Assembly (NCBI GenBank): GCA_019359355.1
Contig: JAHHHM010000002.1
Location: 1 to 64,000 of the forward strand
Source of the DNA: Microcoleus vaginatus WJT46-NPBG5
GTDB taxonomy: Bacteria > Cyanobacteriota > Cyanobacteriia > Cyanobacteriales > Oscillatoriaceae
Reading direction: 5' to 3'
DNA: 64,000 nt
Under the pieces are notes generated by a model, which saw only the letters and a list, made by a program, of their open reading frames with translations, made no database searches and was not told where the DNA came from. Below, piece after piece: positions 38,916-48,033 of the stretch (position 1 is the stretch's first letter; every line of letters begins with the position of its first letter). A program made the position numbers and the translations under genes.

Positions 38916-41459
38916 ATGACAGCCAAAAAGAACCTCGTTGTTATCGGCAATGGTATGGTCGGTCACAAATTCCTAGAGCTGATGGTTGCAAAAGGCGCGA
39001 CACAGCAATGGAATATAATTACATTCTGCGAAGAACCTCGTGTTGCTTATGATCGCGTTAACCTCAGCGGCTTTTTCTCTGGGAAAACTGCAGGAGATTT
39101 ATCGTTAGTTGAACCTGGATTTTATCAAGAAAACGGCATTGAAATTCACATTGGCGATAAAGCAGTTGCAATTAATCGGGAACAAAAAACCGTCTCTTCA
39201 GCTAATGGTTTAGAAGTTCCCTACGACAAGATTGTTCTTGCCACCGGCTCCTATCCTTTTGTACCGCCAATTAAAGGGAATGACGCGAAAGGGACGTTTG
39301 TTTACCGGACGATTGATGATCTGGAAGCCATGTCTGACTATGCCAAAAACTGCAAAGTTGGCGTAGTCGTTGGCGGTGGTTTATTAGGATTGGAATGTGC
39401 AAATGCCCTGAAAAACATGGGGTTAAAAACCCATGTCGTTGAGTTTGCCCCCCGCCTGATGCCGGTGCAAATCGATGATGCCGGCGGTGCGATTCTTCGC
39501 AGCAAAATTGAAGCGTTAGAAGTATCGGTTCACACCAGCAAAGCCACCACAGAAATTGTTAATGAAAACGGCAAAGTTTCTAAAATGCTGTTTGCGGATG
39601 GCGGCGAATTAGAAACTGACATGATTGTTTTTTCTGCCGGCATTCGTCCCCGTGATGACATTGCCAGAAGCTGCGGAATTGCCGTGGGTGAGCGTGGCGG
39701 CATTCTGATCAATGATTACTGTCAAACGTCCGATCCAGACATTTATGCGGTGGGAGAATGCGCCCTTTATCAAAATCGAATTTACGGATTAGTCGCCCCC
39801 GGCTATACGATGGCAGGCGTCGCAGCGGATATCCTGAGCAATACAGCGACGAGTACGTTTACCGGCGCGGATATGTCCACCAAACTCAAGTTATTGGGAG
39901 TGGATGTAGCAAGTTTCGGGGATGCCTTTGCCAAAACTGCCGGTGCTAAAGAAATCGCCATCACCGACAACGTTCAAGGTATTTATAAAAAGCTGGTTTT
40001 AAATGAGGATGGCAGCCGGCTTTTAGGGGGAATTCTGATTGGAGATGCTTCCGCCTATGGCACTTTGCTGCAATTTGTACAAAATGGCATTGCCTTGCCT
40101 CCCTATCCCGAAGATTTGTTAATGCCTCCACGGGAAGGCAAGCCGGTATCTGCGGCAATGGGAGTAGACAGTTTGCCCGATTCGGCGCAAATTTGCTCCT
40201 GCAATAATGTTACCAAAGGGCAGATTTGCACAGCTATCCGCGAGGGCAACCTTACCGATGTACCCACTGTAAAAAAATGTACCCAAGCCGGCACCGGCTG
40301 CGGCGGTTGCGTGCCATTGGTAACGGATATTCTCAAGTCTGAGATGAAGAAAGCCGGCTTGGTTGTCAAAAATCATCTCTGTGAACATTTTCCCTATTCC
40401 CGTCAAGAACTGTATCATTTGGTGCGAGTTCATAAAATTCAAACCTTTGATGAGTTAATTCAACAGCACGGCAGCGGTTTAGGGTGTGAAATTTGTAAGC
40501 CGACTGTCTCTTCTATGCTTGCTTCTACTTGGAATGAGCATATTTTAAAAACTCCCCATGTGAGTTTGCAAGATACGAATGATTACTATCTGGCAAACAT
40601 TCAGCGGGATGGAACTTATTCAGTTGTGCCACGAGTACCCGGTGGGGAAATTACGCCGGATCAGCTAATTGTGATCGGAAAAGTTGCCAAGGAATTTGGG
40701 CTTTATACCAAGATTACTGGCGGGCAGCGGATTGATTTATTCGGGGCGCGTGTGGATCAATTGCCCCAAATTTGGAAGCAGCTGATAGATGCCGGCTTTG
40801 AATCGGGACACGCTTATGGAAAAGCACTCCGTACCGTAAAATCTTGTGTGGGAAGTACCTGGTGCCGGTTTGGGGTACAGGATTCTACAAGTTTGGCAAT
40901 TGAAGTCGAATTGCGCTATCGGGGTTTACGTGCGCCCCACAAATTAAAATCTGCGGTTTCCGGTTGCACCCGCGAATGTGCAGAAGCCCAAAGCAAAGAC
41001 TTTGGCATTATTGCAACAGAAAACGGTTGGAATTTGTACGTGTGTGGCAATGGTGGGATGAAGCCACAACACGCCGTTTTACTCGCAGCAGATATTGACA
41101 AAGAAACCCTGATTAAGTATTTAGATCGGTTCTTAGTTTTCTACATCCGAACTGCTGATCGGCTGGAACGTACTGCAACTTGGTTTAACAAACTTGAAGG
41201 CGGAATTGAATACCTGAAACAGGTCATTATTGAAGATTCCCTTGGCATTGCTGCTGAGTTGGAAGAACAGATGGAACACCTTGTCAGCACGTATCAATGT
41301 GAGTGGAAGGCAACGATTGAAGATCCGGAAAAAGTCCAGCGCTTCCGGCATTTTGTTAATACAGATGAGCCAGATCCGAGTCTGCAATATGTAGATGAAC
41401 GGGGGCAAAAACGCCCCGCAAAGGAACACGAGAAAACTTTAGTGGGTGTGGCTGAATAA
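38916..41459 (+). CDS. nirB: NAD(P)H-dependent assimilatory nitrite reductase, large subunit
   Basis: NirB reduces nitrite to ammonium in the cytoplasm. The 847-residue protein has the full family layout. First come FAD/NAD(P)H-binding domains (VVIGNGMVGHKFLELM; VGVVVGGGLLGLECANAL). A BFD-like [2Fe-2S] domain follows (CSCNNVTKGQIC, GTGCGGCVPL) with a second cysteine-rich BFD-like segment (GLGCEICKP). Last are the sulfite/nitrite reductase ferredoxin-like half and the siroheme/[4Fe-4S] domain (KSCVGSTWCRFG; VSGCTRECAEAQ). ATG 38916 matches the usual N-terminus better than TTG 38904. It is followed 76 bp later by nirD. Most cyanobacteria use the ferredoxin enzyme NirA, so this bacterial-type enzyme is notable. 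Confidence 0.95.
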   Translation: MTAKKNLVVIGNGMVGHKFLELMVAKGATQQWNIITFCEEPRVAYDRVNLSGFFSGKTAGDLSLVEPGFYQENGIEIHIGDKAVAINREQKTVSSANGLEVPYDKIVLATGSYPFVPPIKGNDAKGTFVYRTIDDLEAMSDYAKNCKVGVVVGGGLLGLECANALKNMGLKTHVVEFAPRLMPVQIDDAGGAILRSKIEALEVSVHTSKATTEIVNENGKVSKMLFADGGELETDMIVFSAGIRPRDDIARSCGIAVGERGGILINDYCQTSDPDIYAVGECALYQNRIYGLVAPGYTMAGVAADILSNTATSTFTGADMSTKLKLLGVDVASFGDAFAKTAGAKEIAITDNVQGIYKKLVLNEDGSRLLGGILIGDASAYGTLLQFVQNGIALPPYPEDLLMPPREGKPVSAAMGVDSLPDSAQICSCNNVTKGQICTAIREGNLTDVPTVKKCTQAGTGCGGCVPLVTDILKSEMKKAGLVVKNHLCEHFPYSRQELYHLVRVHKIQTFDELIQQHGSGLGCEICKPTVSSMLASTWNEHILKTPHVSLQDTNDYYLANIQRDGTYSVVPRVPGGEITPDQLIVIGKVAKEFGLYTKITGGQRIDLFGARVDQLPQIWKQLIDAGFESGHAYGKALRTVKSCVGSTWCRFGVQDSTSLAIEVELRYRGLRAPHKLKSAVSGCTRECAEAQSKDFGIIATENGWNLYVCGNGGMKPQHAVLLAADIDKETLIKYLDRFLVFYIRTADRLERTATWFNKLEGGIEYLKQVIIEDSLGIAAELEEQMEHLVSTYQCEWKATIEDPEKVQRFRHFVNTDEPDPSLQYVDERGQKRPAKEHEKTLVGVAE

Positions 41460-41535
41460 GCTGCCGCTGTGGTGCCGGCAAGATGCCGGCATCACAAAAA
41501 TATCGCAAACCAGAAATAACTAGGAAGAAAAGAAA

Positions 41536-41895
41536 ATGGTTCAAGCTTTACCAGTTCGTGAGAAAGTTACACAATGGGTTGATGTCTGCCCAGTCTCAGC
41601 CATTACACCCAATACAGGAGTTTGTGCCTTGGTTGAAGGTAAACAAGTCGCGGTTTTTCGGGTAGGAAATGGTTCAGAAGTTTATGCCCTCGGTAACTAC
41701 GATCCGTTTAGCAAAGCCTATGTTTTATCGCGGGGAATTGTCGGTGATCGCAAGGGCGTTAAAAAAGTCGCTTCGCCGATTTACAAGCAGAATTTCAATT
41801 TAGCGACAGGGCAATGTTTAGATGATGAAACGGTGAAGGTGCCGGCATTCCCTGCAAGAGTTGTTGATGAGCGCGTGCAGGTAGCAATCGGTTAA
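41536..41895 (+). CDS. nirD: Nitrite reductase (NAD(P)H) small subunit
   Basis: A 119-residue Rieske-fold protein that partners NirB. The fold is recognisable (ITPNTGVCALVEGKQVAVFR, ALGNYDPFSKAYVLSRGIVG, VASPIYKQNFNLATGQCLDD), but the cluster-binding Cys-His pairs of true Rieske proteins are absent, as is normal for NirD. It shares the nirB transcript (76 bp gap) and is closed by a strong terminator. Confidence 0.94.
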   Translation: MVQALPVREKVTQWVDVCPVSAITPNTGVCALVEGKQVAVFRVGNGSEVYALGNYDPFSKAYVLSRGIVGDRKGVKKVASPIYKQNFNLATGQCLDDETVKVPAFPARVVDERVQVAIG

Positions 41896-41931
41896 AGTTG
41901 GTGTAATTTATCATTGCCATAGATCCAGAAG

Positions 41932-41961
41932 CCCGGTTTATTCAAAAAACCGGGTTTTTTT
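41932..41961 (+). terminator. Rho-independent terminator of nirBD
   Basis: CCCGGTTT (41932-41939) pairs with AAACCGGG (41947-41954), followed by seven T. Confidence 0.92.
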
Positions 41962-41987
41962 CATACCTATCCAAATCGGCACCCTTA

Positions 41988-42281
41988 ATGGATATTGTCT
42001 ACCGACTGCAAGGCATAGAATTTGAATGGAACATCAACAAGGCAGAAAGCAACATTGAAAAACATGGTGTTACATTTGAAGAAGCCGCAGAAGTTTTTTT
42101 CGACCCCTTCTACCAAGAGGGTGACGCAACCTCCAATGATGAACAGCGCGATTTTATCATTGGGTATTCCCTCGCTCAACGCCTCTTGCTAGTCGTTTAC
42201 GTAGAACGGGGTGAGCGAAATCGAATAATTTCTGCCCGTCCGACTACTCGCACAGAAAGGCAATTATATGAACAAGCCTGA
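41988..42281 (+). CDS. brnT: BrnT-family ribonuclease toxin
   Basis: A 97-residue protein with the BrnT pattern: FEWNINKAESNIEKHGVTFE (WDxxKAxxNxxKHGVxFEEA type), then AAEVFFDP, and a basic end RIISARPTTRTERQLYEQ. BrnT is an RNase of the RelE-like fold that stops translation and is neutralised by a DNA-binding antitoxin. The next gene overlaps its end by 14 bp, the usual toxin-first order. It starts 27 bp after the nirBD terminator and should have its own promoter. Confidence 0.88.
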   Translation: MDIVYRLQGIEFEWNINKAESNIEKHGVTFEEAAEVFFDPFYQEGDATSNDEQRDFIIGYSLAQRLLLVVYVERGERNRIISARPTTRTERQLYEQA

Positions 42282-42564
42282 AGAAGAAGTTAAATTACAC
42301 CTAAGACCTCGTGAAACAGAAACAGTATCGATTGAAATCCCAAAAGATACACTAGAATCACTTCAAAAAGTAGCGATTAGTCGCAATATGCCTTTTGAAG
42401 CCTTGCTTAAATTTTATATAGGCCAAGGGTTGCGACAAGATTTGGCTAAGTTATTTTCTGATCGGCTGCTGGAATCAACCGCGCAAGTTCTCGCACGGCA
42501 CATTGATTCTGAACAGGAAATTTCAAATATCATGCAAGAAATTAAAGCGCGAATCAATCATTAA
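42268..42564 (+). CDS. BrnA/CopG-like antitoxin
   Basis: A 98-residue protein overlapping the BrnT gene by 14 bp. It has a short ribbon-helix-helix-like segment (TVSIEIPKDTLESLQKVAIS then RNMPFEALLKFYIGQGLRQD) with a helical C-terminus (RLLESTAQVLARHI) that probably wraps the toxin. The position and size fit an antitoxin that represses its own operon. The sequence is not a textbook BrnA, so I give no symbol. Confidence 0.75.
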   Translation: MNKPEEEVKLHLRPRETETVSIEIPKDTLESLQKVAISRNMPFEALLKFYIGQGLRQDLAKLFSDRLLESTAQVLARHIDSEQEISNIMQEIKARINH

Positions 42565-42730
42565 TAAGTTTCTATTGCTATGAGTATCAGTCTTTGAGGC
42601 TTAGAGGAAAATTGAATACTTCTAGGACATTCTTTAAAACCGGCACCCTCAAAATACTTAAATATCACCCGGAAAACACCGTTTAAACTTAGATTAGGAA
42701 GAGGTTTGTGCAACAGAGGCAAATTAGAGA

Positions 42731-43315
42731 ATGGCGACGACTCACGCAAAAGCAAATTGGACAGCACGCAGAACCAACGAATGCCGGCTCAAACTTTTAA
42801 GCCTAACAACCGCCGTCATAACATTAGCCGCTATCACCTTTATTGACAAAGCCGGTGCTACAGTGCCGGTGAACACTCTCACGCAACAAGCACGACGACA
42901 GACAAGCTCGGCGCTACTAAAAGAAGGAGAAAACTTAGTGCGGCGAGGAGAAGTCAAACGCGCACTCTCCGTTTATGCTGAAGCCGAAATGCTTAACTCC
43001 CCACTCGCCGTTTCTGCCGGCGACTGGAACACCCTCTGCTGGTTTGGCAGCCTATGGGGTCAAGCAACAGATGTCATAGATGCCTGTAATAAGGCTATAG
43101 AGCTTGCACCCAAACAAGAAGAGTTCCGGGACAGCCGGGGTCTTGCACGGGCGCTTAGCGGCGATATTGAGGGCGCTATCGAAGATTTTCAGATATTTGT
43201 AGACACAACAGAAGACCAAAGCCGCAAATACCAGCGCCAAAGTTGGATTAATTCCCTGCGTCGGGGTCAAAACCCCTTCACCCCTGAACAAATAAAACAG
43301 CTATTTGTTGACTAA
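42731..43315 (+). CDS. Exported TPR-repeat protein
   Basis: A 194-residue protein with an N-terminal hydrophobic export segment (LLSLTTAVITLAAITFIDKA) after a basic head. Two to three tetratricopeptide-like repeats follow (LVRRGEVKRALSVYAEAEML; VIDACNKAIELAPKQEEFRD; ARALSGDIEGAIEDFQIFVD). TPRs mediate protein contacts, and the partner is unknown. It probably acts in the periplasm or membrane. It is a single gene with no clear ribosome-binding site. Confidence 0.75.
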   Translation: MATTHAKANWTARRTNECRLKLLSLTTAVITLAAITFIDKAGATVPVNTLTQQARRQTSSALLKEGENLVRRGEVKRALSVYAEAEMLNSPLAVSAGDWNTLCWFGSLWGQATDVIDACNKAIELAPKQEEFRDSRGLARALSGDIEGAIEDFQIFVDTTEDQSRKYQRQSWINSLRRGQNPFTPEQIKQLFVD

Positions 43316-43324
43316 ATAAAATGG

Positions 43325-43387
43325 TCAGCGATCAATCGTCAGCCGTCAGCCGCGCACTACAGCCGGCATCTGACCACTGATCGCTGA
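43325..43387. repeat. Inverted repeat between TPR gene and apcD
   Basis: TCAGCGATCA (43325-43334) is the exact reverse complement of TGATCGCTGA (43378-43387), and GGTCA/TGACC extends the pairing just outside/inside. It lies between two convergent genes. It may help end both transcripts. Confidence 0.5.
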
Positions 43388-43399
43388 ACAAAGTGAGAG

Positions 43400-43421
43400 C
43401 CTCTAGCAACGCTGCCAGAGG
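43400..43421 (-). terminator. Candidate hairpin terminator after apcD
   Basis: On the minus strand CCTCTGGCA pairs with TGCTAGAGG with one mismatch. It lies about 30 bases after the apcD stop. Only a short T-rich stretch follows, so this is a weak call. Confidence 0.4.
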
Positions 43422-43449
43422 GCACTCAGCAACAGTGAACAGGTTGCCG

Positions 43450-43935
43450 TTATGACATAGCCTGAGCGATGTAGTCGAAGTAAGGGGCAGCTTCAGCGGC
43501 GTCGTCCTGGCTAAGCAATGCTAGGGCTGCTTCCTTCAAGCAACGAATGGATTCAGCCATACCAGGCACAGGAACGCCCAGAGAGTTGTACATTTCCCGC
43601 ACACCAATGATCCCAATTTTTTCAATCGGTTCTTGGTCACCGGCAAGTATCCCGTAAGTAATTAGACGCAGATACCAGCCATAATCACGCAAACAAAGCG
43701 CCCGCTGACGCTGTCCGTAAGCATTACCACCCGGAGAAATAAAGTCTGGGCGTTTCTGCCAAAGCCGTTTACTTGCTTGTTCTACAATTTTCTTTTCATT
43801 TTCTGCCAGTGTGCTGGCGATGCGAACCCGCTGTTCGCCGGTTTGAAAGAATTGTGTAATGCTCTTAAGTTCGCCGGTGCTAGGATAACGAAGCTCGTCG
43901 TCCGCTTGGAGAATAACTTGGCTAACTACGCTCAT
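43450..43935 (-). CDS. apcD: Allophycocyanin alpha-B subunit (terminal emitter)
   Basis: ApcD replaces one ApcA copy in the phycobilisome core and passes excitation energy on, mainly towards photosystem I or during state transitions. The 161-residue globin-like biliprotein begins [20 protein letters not shown], the ApcD-type N-terminus rather than ApcA (MSIVTKSIVNADAE type). The bilin-binding Cys is in [15 protein letters not shown] (about residue 80). As in other cyanobacteria it is not in the apcABC operon. Its upstream region holds the repeat block at 44036-44165. Confidence 0.93.
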   Translation of the reverse strand: MSVVSQVILQADDELRYPSTGELKSITQFFQTGEQRVRIASTLAENEKKIVEQASKRLWQKRPDFISPGGNAYGQRQRALCLRDYGWYLRLITYGILAGDQEPIEKIGIIGVREMYNSLGVPVPGMAESIRCLKEAALALLSQDDAAEAAPYFDYIAQAMS

Positions 43936-44035
43936 GGTTATTACTGCAGTCTCAGAAGATCATTAAGTAGTTTATCGATTCTGAGGGACACAAATAAAGA
44001 GTGCTCATAACAAGTTGCAATTAAAAACGTAAGTT

Positions 44036-44165
44036 TGGGGATTGGGGATGGGGCATTGGGCATTGGGGATTGGGCATTGGGGATTGGGCAAGGCTGCGCC
44101 AACCTAACGGTATGGGGATGGGGCAAGGCTGCGCCAACCTAACGGTATGGGGATTGGGCATTAGG
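44036..44165. repeat. STRR heptamers and a 35-bp tandem repeat
   Basis: Heptamer-type units (GGGCATT, GGGGATT) run from 44036 to 44090. Then a 35-bp unit starting GGGCAAGGCTGCGCCAACCT occurs twice in perfect tandem (44086-44120 and 44121-44154). The unit is a variant of the repeat at 30370-30394 and 3430-3480. Confidence 0.85.
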
Positions 44166-44304
44166 AGTTGAAAATTATGGTTGAACCGGCAACTTGGTGT
44201 CAGTTGTCAATTATGAGTAGTCAGTTGTCAGGGTTCATGGATAGGGTAAGGGTAAGCGAGAACCGTGAACCGGCCAGATCGCAATTAACAACTCGCAACT
44301 GACA

Positions 44305-45684
44305 ATGGACAAATTACAGCAGACCGTTGACAAACGATGGCAACAGGGTGAATTGGTAGAAGTGGCCATCACAGATTTAAGTGACACCGGCGAAGGAGTC
44401 GGTCGATTTGACGGGCGCGTGGTGTTTGTGCCCGATACCGTTCCCGGAGATCGCCTCCTCGCCCGACTGGTGCAAGTCAAGCCCCAATATGCCACCGGCA
44501 AAATCCACGAACTTCTCGAATCTTCCCCCCACCGGATTCGCCCTAGCTGCATTGTGGCGGATAAATGCGGCGGCTGTCAGTGGCAGCATATCGATTATTC
44601 CTACCAGCTAGAAGCCAAGCGCAATCAGGTTATTCAAGCTTTAGAACGCATTGGGGGAATTGCTGTGCCGCCGGTTGAGCCGGTGTTAGCCCCACCGGCA
44701 GCCTTGGGCTATCGCAACAAAGCCACCTATCCCTTGGGAATGTCATCAACTGGTAACGTACAGGCCGGCTACTATCAAAAAAATAGCCACCGGCTGGTTA
44801 ATCTCAACCGCTGTCCCATTCAAGATGACCGCTTAGATCCGCTGCTGGCCGAAGTCAAACAGGACATTCAGCGGCAAGGGTGGCGGGTGTATGACGAAAA
44901 ATATCACCGGGGAGAAGTGCGTCACCTCTCGCTGCGGATCGGTCGCCGTACAGGTGAGATTTTACTGACATTGGTGGCAAGAACCGGCGACTTAGCGGAA
45001 ATTGAAGCCCAAGCCCAAGTGTGGCTGAAGCGTTACCCGCAACTGGTGGGCGTTTGCCTGAATATCAACTCAGCCAAAACTAATGCGATTTTTGGCAAAG
45101 AAACTCACTGTATTGCCGGCCTTCCTTATATACATGAGGAATTTGCCGGTTTGCAGTTTCAACTCCGCGCCGATACCTTCTTCCAGGTGAACACAGAGGC
45201 AGCAGAGGCGCTGCTAGAGGCAATGGTCAATCAGTTGGATTTGCAAGGTGATGAGGTGCTGGTCGATGCCTACTGCGGAATTGGCACCTTTACCTTGCCC
45301 TTGGCGAAGCGAGTGCGGGAAGCGATTGGGTTGGAAATGCAGCCGGCGGCGGTAGAGCAAGCCCAGCTTAATGCCCAACTGAATAACTTGACAAATACAA
45401 GTTTTCGTGTAGGAGAAGTTGAGACTTTACTGCCTCAATTAGGGGTGACACCCGATATTGTTCTAATTGACCCACCGCGCAAGGGATGTGATCGCACGGT
45501 TCTGGAAACGCTGGTGCAGATTCAACCGAGGCGCATTGTTTATGTCAGTTGTAAACCGGCAACTCTGGCGCGTGATCTCAAATTCCTTTGCAATGCCGGT
45601 GGCTATCGTTTAACCCGCGTACAGCCGGCAGATTTCTTTCCCCAAACTTCCCACGTTGAATGTGCAGCTTTTTTAGTGCGCTGA
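44305..45684 (+). CDS. rlmD: 23S rRNA (uracil-C5)-methyltransferase, RlmD/RumA family
   Basis: A 459-residue enzyme that methylates a uracil of 23S rRNA (U1939 in E. coli). It has an N-terminal TRAM RNA-binding domain (about residues 10-70, ELVEVAITDLSDTGEGVGRF) and an iron-sulfur motif (CIVADKCGGCQW). The Rossmann methyltransferase domain has the AdoMet site VDAYCGIGTFTLPLA. The catalytic Cys is in YVSCKPATLARD and the general base Glu in HVECAAFLV. The family is broad, so a tRNA or different rRNA uracil target cannot be excluded. It is a single gene. Confidence 0.88.
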   Translation: MDKLQQTVDKRWQQGELVEVAITDLSDTGEGVGRFDGRVVFVPDTVPGDRLLARLVQVKPQYATGKIHELLESSPHRIRPSCIVADKCGGCQWQHIDYSYQLEAKRNQVIQALERIGGIAVPPVEPVLAPPAALGYRNKATYPLGMSSTGNVQAGYYQKNSHRLVNLNRCPIQDDRLDPLLAEVKQDIQRQGWRVYDEKYHRGEVRHLSLRIGRRTGEILLTLVARTGDLAEIEAQAQVWLKRYPQLVGVCLNINSAKTNAIFGKETHCIAGLPYIHEEFAGLQFQLRADTFFQVNTEAAEALLEAMVNQLDLQGDEVLVDAYCGIGTFTLPLAKRVREAIGLEMQPAAVEQAQLNAQLNNLTNTSFRVGEVETLLPQLGVTPDIVLIDPPRKGCDRTVLETLVQIQPRRIVYVSCKPATLARDLKFLCNAGGYRLTRVQPADFFPQTSHVECAAFLVR

Positions 45685-45941
45685 CGGTTGAAATTGTGTA
45701 GGTTCCCATAGAGATGTTGGAATTAGGGATTAGGGGATTGCTGAATGCGGCTGTGCTGATTTGTATGGCTAGCAAAAGTTCTTCATCCCTCTTCCCCTCA
45801 TTCCAAGCCCGCAATTTTGACCCAAATTCGCTGAGGATGCCTGAGAGAGTAGAATTCTCTGGACAATTTTAGGGGGGTTATCTGCACCGGATGTTTGCCG
45901 ACAAATTTGCCATTATTAAAGAGTAAGTGGAGGGTAACTCA

Positions 45942-46256
45942 ATGAACTTCTCAATTCAATCGCTCTACACCTGGTATCGCAGCACCATTCGTAATCCTAA
46001 ATATCGCTGGTGGCTTATTCTCGGCACAGCCGCTTATTTGTTCAGCCCGATTGATATTGCCCCAGATTTTCTGCCCATTGTCGGACAAATTGATGATCTT
46101 GCCCTTGTGACGTTGCTCGTTTCCGAAGTGTCCCAATTGTTGATTGATCGCTACAAAGCTCGTCAAGGCGAGAATCCGACTGAAACTGCTTCAGCCGGTG
46201 AAACTTCAACTGCCGGTGCCGGCACCATTGATGTGGATGCTGCAACCATTAAATAG
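45942..46256 (+). CDS. DUF1232/YkvA-like membrane protein
   Basis: A 104-residue protein with the DUF1232 core (WWLILGTAAYLFSPIDIAPD followed by FLPIVGQIDDLALV), probably one or two membrane-associated helices, and a low-complexity Thr/Ala/Gly tail. Function unknown. GGAGG lies eight bases before ATG 45942, so I prefer this start over GTG 45927, which overlaps the ribosome-binding site. A strong terminator follows. Confidence 0.8.
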   Translation: MNFSIQSLYTWYRSTIRNPKYRWWLILGTAAYLFSPIDIAPDFLPIVGQIDDLALVTLLVSEVSQLLIDRYKARQGENPTETASAGETSTAGAGTIDVDAATIK

Positions 46257-46318
46257 TGGCCAACCAAACTTCAAATGCGGCAACTTTCTTAACAAGGGTC
46301 TAATCACCATAGTCTGTC

Positions 46319-46354
46319 GAAACCCGTTTTCTTTTGGGAAACGGGTTTCTTTTA
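46319..46354 (+). terminator. Rho-independent terminator
   Basis: GAAACCCGTTT (46319-46329) pairs perfectly with AAACGGGTTTC (46339-46349), followed by TTTT. It ends the DUF1232 transcript. Confidence 0.88.
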
Positions 46355-46959
46355 TGGAAATTTAACGGCAAACAATACCATCTTGCGAGAATTTATGCAA
46401 GGCGTTATTTCGGCAGCAATTGTTTTATTATCCATCCGTGACTGAAGAGGAGCAATAAGGGCAAGCCGGCAGAAGTTTTTCACCCATTGCCTCAAAAGAA
46501 GGCCAAGCAGCGGCAACTGGGATATCTATAGAGCGTTTATATTCAATCCAACCCCCTTGAGGAAGAGATTTTTTGCCAGCCGTTCGGTTTCATTGGCTAC
46601 AAAAAGTTATCAAATCAAAGAAATATTAATTTAATTTGCAATAAATTTCCGCAATTTCACTTCTTCAGCGAGTCGTCCCCTCACCAAGTTTGTTAAAGGG
46701 TGTGAAGCATGCTGAGAAAAGTTGGGCGCTAAGCTAACGCGCATCTCATTTGCGATTCTATGGGAACAAATCAAAATTCTCTCCCCCTCGCCCCCTCTCT
46801 CCCTCAATCCGGGCAGAAAAATTTAGTGGAGTGGCAGCTTATTGTGAGGCGAATTTGGTGGTACTTTTAAAATTGCCATTATTTTAATCAAGTATGTTCG
46901 CCGGTTAGAGACGATCTTGCCCGTATTACTTCCAAGCTTAAGCCTCTCGGTGTTTGTCT
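46355..46959. other. Intergenic stretch before lpxD
   Basis: About 600 bp with no supported gene. A pyrimidine-rich low-complexity tract (46780-46806, CTCCCCCTCGCCCCC type) matches similar tracts at 2960-3000 and, in reverse, 51420-51445. The lpxD promoter should lie near the 3' end. Confidence 0.4.
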
Positions 46960-48033
46960 ATGCCTCAATACCCATCTATGAAATTTAGCGAGCTGGTACA
47001 AAAACTTGGTGACGCTGCCGGTAAAAATAGCCTGACCTCTATAAGTGACGATCTGGAAATTACAGGGGTGGCACAGATTGAGGAAGCAATCGCCAGTACC
47101 ATCAGTTATATAGAAGGCGTAAAATATGCCTCCCAGTTGGAGAAAACAGCGGCGAGTGCTGTAATTTTACCGATGGATGATGCCCTGCAAGCCAAAGCAA
47201 ACCAACGGGGCATTGCTTGGATTGCCGGCCATAATCCGCGATTGTTGTTCGCCCAAACGATCAGATTATTTTACCAACCTTTTCAGCCGGCACCCGAAAT
47301 TCATCCCACTGCCGTGATTCATCCTTCCGCCGAAATTGGCGCGAAAGTCTACATCGCTGCTCATGTGGTTATTCAAGCCGGCGTGAAGATTGGCAGCGGC
47401 GTGTGCATTCATCCAAATGTGGTAATTTATCCCGAAGTCCAAATCGGTGATCACACAGTTTTACACGCGAACTGCACGATTCAAGAACGCACGCTAATCG
47501 GCGCAAATTGTGTGATTCACAGTGGTTCAGTGATTGGTAGTGAGGGGTTTGGTTTTGTGGCAACACCCTCAGGTTGGTTCAAAATGGAGCAATCAGGGCG
47601 CACAATCTTAGAAGATAGTGTAGAGGTTGGGTGTAATTCTAATATTGACCGACCGGCAGTTGGAGAAACACGGATCGGTCGCAATACAAAAATTGACAAT
47701 TTGGTACAAATTGGTCATGGCTGTAAAGTCGGCACAAATTGTGCATTATCCGGTCAAGTTGGGCTTGCCGGCGGTGTCAAACTAGGCAACAATGTCATCT
47801 TGGCAGGCCAAGTGGGAATTGTGAATCAAGTAAAAATAGGAGATGGGGCGATTGCATCAGCCCAATCAGGAATTCATACCGATGTTCCTGCCGGCGAGAT
47901 ATTCTCCGGGACGCCGGCTGTTCCTCACAAACTATTTTTGAAGGCCTCCGCTATTTCCGCCCGCCTGCCGGAAATTTATCAATCTATTAAGCAAATCCAG
48001 CGCTACTTTAAAAACTCCCGCAACGATCTCTAA
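46960..48033 (+). CDS. lpxD: UDP-3-O-acylglucosamine N-acyltransferase
   Basis: LpxD adds the N-linked acyl chain from acyl-ACP in lipid A synthesis. The 357-residue length is close to the family norm. It has an N-terminal uracil-binding domain (about residues 5-105), then a left-handed beta-helix of hexapeptide repeats (about 108-325) with the catalytic His in LVQIGHGCKVG, and a C-terminal helix (ISARLPEIYQSIKQIQRYF). The start may be ATG 46960 or ATG 46978 (MKFSELVQKLG), and neither has a clear ribosome-binding site. The other lpx genes are not in the window. Confidence 0.92.
   Translation: MPQYPSMKFSELVQKLGDAAGKNSLTSISDDLEITGVAQIEEAIASTISYIEGVKYASQLEKTAASAVILPMDDALQAKANQRGIAWIAGHNPRLLFAQTIRLFYQPFQPAPEIHPTAVIHPSAEIGAKVYIAAHVVIQAGVKIGSGVCIHPNVVIYPEVQIGDHTVLHANCTIQERTLIGANCVIHSGSVIGSEGFGFVATPSGWFKMEQSGRTILEDSVEVGCNSNIDRPAVGETRIGRNTKIDNLVQIGHGCKVGTNCALSGQVGLAGGVKLGNNVILAGQVGIVNQVKIGDGAIASAQSGIHTDVPAGEIFSGTPAVPHKLFLKASAISARLPEIYQSIKQIQRYFKNSRNDL

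Noticed and set aside
43936-44304. Heptamer-rich block as a CRISPR-like array
   Set aside because: The repeats are contiguous heptamers and one 35-bp tandem pair, without unique spacers of constant length.
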